From: Eubacteriaceae bacterium
GTDB lineage: Bacteria > Bacillota > Clostridia > Eubacteriales > Alkalibacteraceae
NCBI GenBank assembly: GCA_003446375.1
Contig: DMAW01000140.1
Coordinates: forward strand, 1-7,894
Length of the DNA: 7,894 nucleotides
Reading direction: 5' to 3'
Numbering within the stretch: position 1 is the first letter of the stretch; every line of letters starts with the position of its first letter. Shown here one piece after another: positions 4,103 through 7,894 of this stretch. Below the pieces are notes generated by a model. That model was given only the letters and a program-made list of their open reading frames with translations. It made no database searches and had not been told where the DNA came from. The position numbers and the translations under genes are program-made.

Positions 4103-5083
4103 ATGATTGAATATGCAACTTTTTTAAGAGCACTTGCTGCAATTTTAATAACAAACTCTCATTATACTGGTGTTTATCCAATAGATATTCTTGCAAGTGG
4201 CGGACTACTTGGTGATGTATTGTTTTTTGCCCTGTCAGGATTTGTATTGGTTAATATAAAAGAAAAATTCACTAGTTGGTATAAAAAGAGAATTTTAAGA
4301 ATCTATCCAAGTATTTGGATCATAACATTAATATATATAATTTTAGGGTTTTATACATTTGATAATTGGTCAGTATTTGAATATTTTATTTATCCAACTT
4401 ATTATCACTTCATAGCATCAATTGCCATACTATATATTCCGTATTATATTGTGGTAAAAAATGATTTTTTAAAGAATAGAACTCCTGTTATTATGGTTGG
4501 ACTGTTCTTCACTCAATTAATTATTTACATTTTCTTCTATGACAAAACTTATTATCATATCGACACTGTCAGAGAGCCGATGATTAGATTTCTATTTTTG
4601 CAGTCTATGCTTTTAGGATTATATTTTAGAGTAAATCATTTTAAATACGTTAATCAGAAGAGATTAAGCAACTGGATTTTTTTGTTACTTCTAATGGTGG
4701 CCTATCTTTTAACAAAAATAACTTTCTCTAGAGTTCAATACATCAGCAACTTTCAGATACTTAATCAGATAATTTTATTTGCAACATTATTTTTTGCATT
4801 TAAATGTTTTTCAAGTATTGAGAACAAGCTAACTAAGTTACCAAGTGTTATAAAATCACCTATTGCTTTTATTGCTCAAATTACTTTACAAATATATGCG
4901 GTACAGTATGTAATCATCCCAATGTTCTCAGATATGGTATTCCCTCTAAATTGGGTAATTATTACAACTTTGATAATATTATCTGCATATCTATTATATT
5001 TAGTCAGTAATAAGTTTAGTGAATATCTTTTGCGATTGACAAGTATTTTTATGAAAACTAGAACCCCAAAAGAGGTTGTTTAA
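4103..5083 (+). CDS. Acyltransferase-3 family membrane O-acyltransferase
   Basis: A 326-residue integral membrane protein with about ten hydrophobic segments, of the family that transfers acetyl or other acyl groups to exopolysaccharide, O-antigen or peptidoglycan sugars. Diagnostic points: the N-terminal RALAAILITNSH with conserved Arg9 and His20, GDVLFFALSGFVL (FF..SGF at 41-47) and KKRILRIYPSIW (61-72), the family's 'R..RiyP.yW' segment. Length is at the usual size for members without an extra SGNH domain. GGAG (4091-4094) lies 8 nt before the start. It follows the aldolase fragment by 57 bp and its stop (TAA) is one base before the next ATG, so it is in the same operon. The substrate cannot be read from sequence; O-acetylation of the capsule repeat unit is the likely role. 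Base composition is very AT-rich. Confidence 0.9.
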   Translation: MIEYATFLRALAAILITNSHYTGVYPIDILASGGLLGDVLFFALSGFVLVNIKEKFTSWYKKRILRIYPSIWIITLIYIILGFYTFDNWSVFEYFIYPTYYHFIASIAILYIPYYIVVKNDFLKNRTPVIMVGLFFTQLIIYIFFYDKTYYHIDTVREPMIRFLFLQSMLLGLYFRVNHFKYVNQKRLSNWIFLLLLMVAYLLTKITFSRVQYISNFQILNQIILFATLFFAFKCFSSIENKLTKLPSVIKSPIAFIAQITLQIYAVQYVIIPMFSDMVFPLNWVIITTLIILSAYLLYLVSNKFSEYLLRLTSIFMKTRTPKEVV

Positions 5084-5084
5084 T

Positions 5085-6014
5085 ATGAGATTATTACTTG
5101 CAGGTGCGTATAGATTTGGAACGGGTCAAATAAATAAATTGATAGGATTGGGTTATGAGGTTATCTTGGTTCAAGATGAAAGGGTTCCTTTGAATTTTGA
5201 TGTTTCAAACATTGATGTAGTTGTTTGCAATAGTTTATTTTTATATAGCGACATTTCGCTGTTTAAAAAATTAAAGGTTATCCAGGTTACTAGTTCTGGA
5301 CTAGACAGAATACCCCTCGAGTACGCTAGAGAAAACAAAATTATTGTTCTTAATGCCAAAGGAGTCTACAGCATTCCAATGGCTGAATGGGTTATTCTAA
5401 AAATTTTAGAAATATACAAGAAAAGTAAATTTTTTTATAAAAACCAGGAAAACCAAATATGGGACAAAAGAAGAGATTTGCTTGAACTAAGAGGCAAGAC
5501 AGCTTCAATAATCGGGTATGGCAATGTAGGTTGTGAAGTTGCCAAACGATTGAAAGCTTTTGATGTGAATATAGTTGGTGTAGGGAGAAATAGTATTCAA
5601 TCTAATTATGTTGATGAGTCAATAAATATTAATGAGTTAGATGTTGCATTAAAAAAATCAGACATAGTGATATTAACTTTACCATTAAATAGTAAGACAA
5701 GACATCTGATTAATAAGAAACAATTAGATAATATGAAAGAGAATGCTGTTCTCATCAATGTTGCTCGTGGTGAGATAATTGATGAAAATGAATTAATCAA
5801 AACTTTGAACGATGGAAAACTTTTAGGGGTTGCGTTAGATGTATTCAAAGAAGAACCTTTGGGAGAAAGTCCATTATGGAATTTTGAAAATGTGATAATT
5901 ACTCCTCATAATTCATTTGTTTCAGAAAATATCAATACAAGGTTATTTGATTTGATATATAAGAATATGAGCAAATTAATATTTGACTACAATGATAAGG
6001 AAGGTTCATTATGA
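5085..6014 (+). CDS. D-isomer-specific 2-hydroxyacid dehydrogenase (phosphoglycerate dehydrogenase-like)
   Basis: A 309-residue cytoplasmic NAD(P)-dependent oxidoreductase interconverting a D-2-hydroxyacid and its 2-keto acid. The nucleotide-binding motif is GYGNVG at 144-149. The catalytic triad is complete: Arg228 (NVARGE), Glu257 (DVFKEEP) and His275 (ITPHNS). The substrate-domain motifs SSGLDRIPLEY and IPMAEW are present. At the end of the second Rossmann strand (GVGRNS, about 165-170) the usual Asp is replaced by Gly-Arg, which may favour NADP. I chose ATG 5085, one base after the acyltransferase TAA, with AGAGG 9 nt upstream; a TTG start three codons earlier would overlap that gene. Next to an aldolase and sugar genes, it probably supplies a hydroxyacid or sugar-acid for the polysaccharide, not serine. 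The substrate is unknown. Confidence 0.88.
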   Translation: MRLLLAGAYRFGTGQINKLIGLGYEVILVQDERVPLNFDVSNIDVVVCNSLFLYSDISLFKKLKVIQVTSSGLDRIPLEYARENKIIVLNAKGVYSIPMAEWVILKILEIYKKSKFFYKNQENQIWDKRRDLLELRGKTASIIGYGNVGCEVAKRLKAFDVNIVGVGRNSIQSNYVDESININELDVALKKSDIVILTLPLNSKTRHLINKKQLDNMKENAVLINVARGEIIDENELIKTLNDGKLLGVALDVFKEEPLGESPLWNFENVIITPHNSFVSENINTRLFDLIYKNMSKLIFDYNDKEGSL

Positions 6015-7264
6015 GAATATTGATGTTTAGACCAAGCCATTACCCTGAAATTGCAGGGGGAACTCATCTAGGAATTGATCTTATTGACGATATAATCAAT
6101 TCGGGTCATGAAGTTGTTTTAGTGACTCCAGCACCTTGGAGAGTTTCTGAAGAGGTAAAAAATAAATATAAAGAGATGAAAACAGAAGTACAATATGATG
6201 GTAGATTAATCATACGTAGAGTTTATGTTTCAGCTAATGAAAAATCATTAATTTCAAGAGCAATCAGAATGTTTTTGTTAACTGTTGGCATGGCGATAAG
6301 AGGCGTTAAAGAAAAAAACATTGATATAATCATGAGTCACTCAATGCCAGTCTTCATAGGACCTACGAGTGTTTTAATTAGTAGAATTAAGAAATTACCG
6401 TTACTCTATTTAGAGAGTGATGTAGTTTCAGAATCTTTAATCTCTACTGGAGTTGTAAAAAAAGGTATGAAAAGAAAATTAATGTACTCTTTTGGGAAAT
6501 TTTTAGAAAAAGTATCTCTTAAAGGTAGTGACTATATTGTGACTGTGTCAAATTTATTCAAAGAACGTAACATCAGAAATGGAATATCCGAAAACAAGAT
6601 AGAAGTTATTCATAATTGGATAGATACAGATAAAGTTAAACCTATCGAAAGGAATCAGAACCTTTTATTTGAAAGATTTAAACTAGATAGAAGAAAGTTT
6701 TATGTTACTTATTGTGGTAATCTTGGATTGCCTCAAAATGTTGAAATATTAATTGATGCAGCAAAAGATTTAGAACACATTGAAGATCTAGAATTTGTTA
6801 TCATAGGTAATGGCGTAAGAAAGCAGTTTGTTGAAGATTATATAAGTAGATTAGATGTGAAGAATGTTAAACTATTTCCTTTGCAACCTTTGGAAGAAGT
6901 ATCATACGTTTATAGTTTAGGAGACGTAGGGGTAGTTATTGGTAAGAGTGGTACATCAAAAAATGGATTTCCAAGTAAAACATGGACAATGATGGCTTCT
7001 GGACAGGCCATAATAAGTTGCTTCGACATAGATAGTGAATTAAGTAAAGCTGTTGAAAATGGAAATTGTGGGATTGCTCTAGAACCCGATAATTCTTTAA
7101 AACTTAAGGATGCGATTCTAACTATGTATGAAAATAAAGAATATGCATACCAGTGTGGATTGAATGCTAGGGAGTATGTAACAAAAAATAATTCAAGAAA
7201 AATGGCAACTAAGAAATATATAAATGCATTAGAAAAGATAAAGTATAAGATTGGAGAAAAATAA
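6011..7264 (+). CDS. GT4-family glycosyltransferase, WbuB-like
   Basis: A 417-residue GT-B glycosyltransferase acting at the cytoplasmic membrane on a lipid-linked repeat unit. The N-terminal domain starts MRILMFRPSHYPEIAGGTHL with the GG acceptor/nucleotide loop at 16-17. The linker reads DYIVTVSNLFKERNIRNG (174-191), then IEVIHNWID. The C-terminal donor domain has YCGNLGLPQN (234-243), FVIIGNG (262-268) and FPSKTWTMMASGQAII (320-335), as in GT4 enzymes that transfer N-acetylfucosamine-type sugars. The start overlaps the dehydrogenase stop as ATGA, with AGGAAGG 6 nt upstream, so translation is coupled. The next gene makes a precursor of UDP-L-FucNAc, and WbuB-type enzymes often sit beside it, so L-FucNAc is a reasonable donor guess, not proved. 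Confidence 0.9.
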   Translation: MRILMFRPSHYPEIAGGTHLGIDLIDDIINSGHEVVLVTPAPWRVSEEVKNKYKEMKTEVQYDGRLIIRRVYVSANEKSLISRAIRMFLLTVGMAIRGVKEKNIDIIMSHSMPVFIGPTSVLISRIKKLPLLYLESDVVSESLISTGVVKKGMKRKLMYSFGKFLEKVSLKGSDYIVTVSNLFKERNIRNGISENKIEVIHNWIDTDKVKPIERNQNLLFERFKLDRRKFYVTYCGNLGLPQNVEILIDAAKDLEHIEDLEFVIIGNGVRKQFVEDYISRLDVKNVKLFPLQPLEEVSYVYSLGDVGVVIGKSGTSKNGFPSKTWTMMASGQAIISCFDIDSELSKAVENGNCGIALEPDNSLKLKDAILTMYENKEYAYQCGLNAREYVTKNNSRKMATKKYINALEKIKYKIGEK

Positions 7265-7265
7265 T

Positions 7266-7894
7266 ATGTTTAAAAATAAAACATTACTGATTACTGGTGG
7301 AACAGGCTCTTTTGGAAATGCTGTTATGAAGAGATTCTTACATACAGATGTAAAAGAAATCCGCATTTTTTCTCGTGATGAGAAGAAACAGGATGACATG
7401 AGAAAACTTTATAAGAATGATAAATTAAAGTTCTATATAGGCGACGTTAGAGATTTGGCTAGTGTTAAAAATGCTATGCATGGAGTTGATTATATATTCC
7501 ATGCAGCTGCACTTAAGCAAGTGCCTTCATGTGAGTTCTTTCCTCTTGAAGCGGTCAAGACGAATGTAATGGGAACAGACAATGTTCTTACTGGAGCAAT
7601 TGAGATGGGCATTAAGAAGGTTATCTGTCTGTCTACAGATAAAGCTGCATACCCTATCAATGCAATGGGCATCTCAAAAGCTATGATGGAGAAGGTATTT
7701 GTAGCTAAAGCAAAGACCGTTGATCCTGATAGAACACTTATTTGTGGTACTAGATATGGTAATGTGATGGCTTCAAGAGGGTCAGTAATTCCATTGTTTA
7801 TAAATCAGATTAAGAATGGACAACCTTTGACCGTTACAGACCCTAATATGACAAGATTCTTGATGAGTTTAGAAGAAGCGGTTGAACTTGTTGT
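7266..7894 (+). CDS. capE: UDP-GlcNAc 4,6-dehydratase/5-epimerase CapE/FnlA (3' end outside window)
   Basis: The first 209 residues of an extended short-chain dehydrogenase that converts UDP-GlcNAc by 4,6-dehydration and C5 epimerisation, the first step toward UDP-L-FucNAc. Visible motifs: TGGTGSFG at 10-17 (NAD binding), GDVRD at 59-63, AAALKQVPSCE at 80-90, STDKAAYPINAMGISKAMMEK at 123-143 and RYGNVMASRGSVIPLF. The usual catalytic Tyr of the YxxxK pair is Met134 with Lys138, a feature of the CapE/FnlA group that separates it from FlaA1/PseB dehydratases. The ATG lies one base after the glycosyltransferase TAA (TAATATG), with GGAG 9 nt upstream. The frame stays open to the window edge; family members have about 340 residues. 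CapF/FnlB and CapG/FnlC genes would be expected next. Confidence 0.95.
   Translation, partial: MFKNKTLLITGGTGSFGNAVMKRFLHTDVKEIRIFSRDEKKQDDMRKLYKNDKLKFYIGDVRDLASVKNAMHGVDYIFHAAALKQVPSCEFFPLEAVKTNVMGTDNVLTGAIEMGIKKVICLSTDKAAYPINAMGISKAMMEKVFVAKAKTVDPDRTLICGTRYGNVMASRGSVIPLFINQIKNGQPLTVTDPNMTRFLMSLEEAVELV

Noticed and set aside
5171..5848. Two minus-strand open frames (62 and 80 codons)
   Set aside because: Both are antisense shadows of the 2-hydroxyacid dehydrogenase, whose catalytic residues are all intact on the plus strand.
7490..7672. 60-codon minus-strand open frame
   Set aside because: It is antisense to the well-conserved capE coding sequence and has no ribosome binding site.

Overview
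The window looks like part of a capsule or exopolysaccharide locus from a low- to moderate-GC Gram-positive bacterium, most likely a Clostridia-type Firmicute. The evidence is a PHP-type CpsB phosphatase, a stand-alone CpsD-type tyrosine kinase separate from its Wzz/CapA membrane adaptor, strong AGGAGG-like ribosome binding sites and tightly packed genes. No species can be named from the sequence alone.

Left half (about 1-3495, genes on the minus strand). Read in the transcribed direction, it holds the 3' half of a Wzz/CapA polysaccharide co-polymerase gene, a CpsD/CapB tyrosine kinase overlapping it by 4 bp, a small four-helix-bundle (S23-type) protein, a CpsB/YwqE-type PHP phosphotyrosine phosphatase, and a membrane-anchored protein with an Ig-like C-terminal domain. 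Wzz, CpsD and CpsB form the classic phosphoregulatory module for polysaccharide chain length and export. The spaces between these genes carry degenerate 22-bp repeats and AACAATTGTT palindromes. Positions 1-515 contain no credible gene; they hold 22-bp repeats, a 40-bp direct repeat and a row of short hairpins separated by a recurring CCTTTGC-like spacer.

Right half (about 3488-7894, genes on the plus strand, visibly more AT-rich). It holds the 3' two-thirds of an HpcH/HpaI-family aldolase gene, an acyltransferase-3 membrane protein, a D-2-hydroxyacid dehydrogenase, a GT4 glycosyltransferase and the start of capE/fnlA (UDP-GlcNAc 4,6-dehydratase/5-epimerase), which runs off the window. Junctions are very tight (TAATATG twice, one ATGA overlap), so this is one operon. 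It probably makes, assembles and acylates a polysaccharide repeat unit that includes an L-FucNAc-type sugar.

The most striking feature is the point where the halves meet, around 3487-3501. Two genes in divergent orientation have both lost their 5' ends at the same place, where the wzz and aldolase homologies overlap by about 10 bp. This is the footprint of an inversion with one end in wzz and the other in the aldolase gene. It could be a real capsule-locus rearrangement, or an assembly or amplification chimera.
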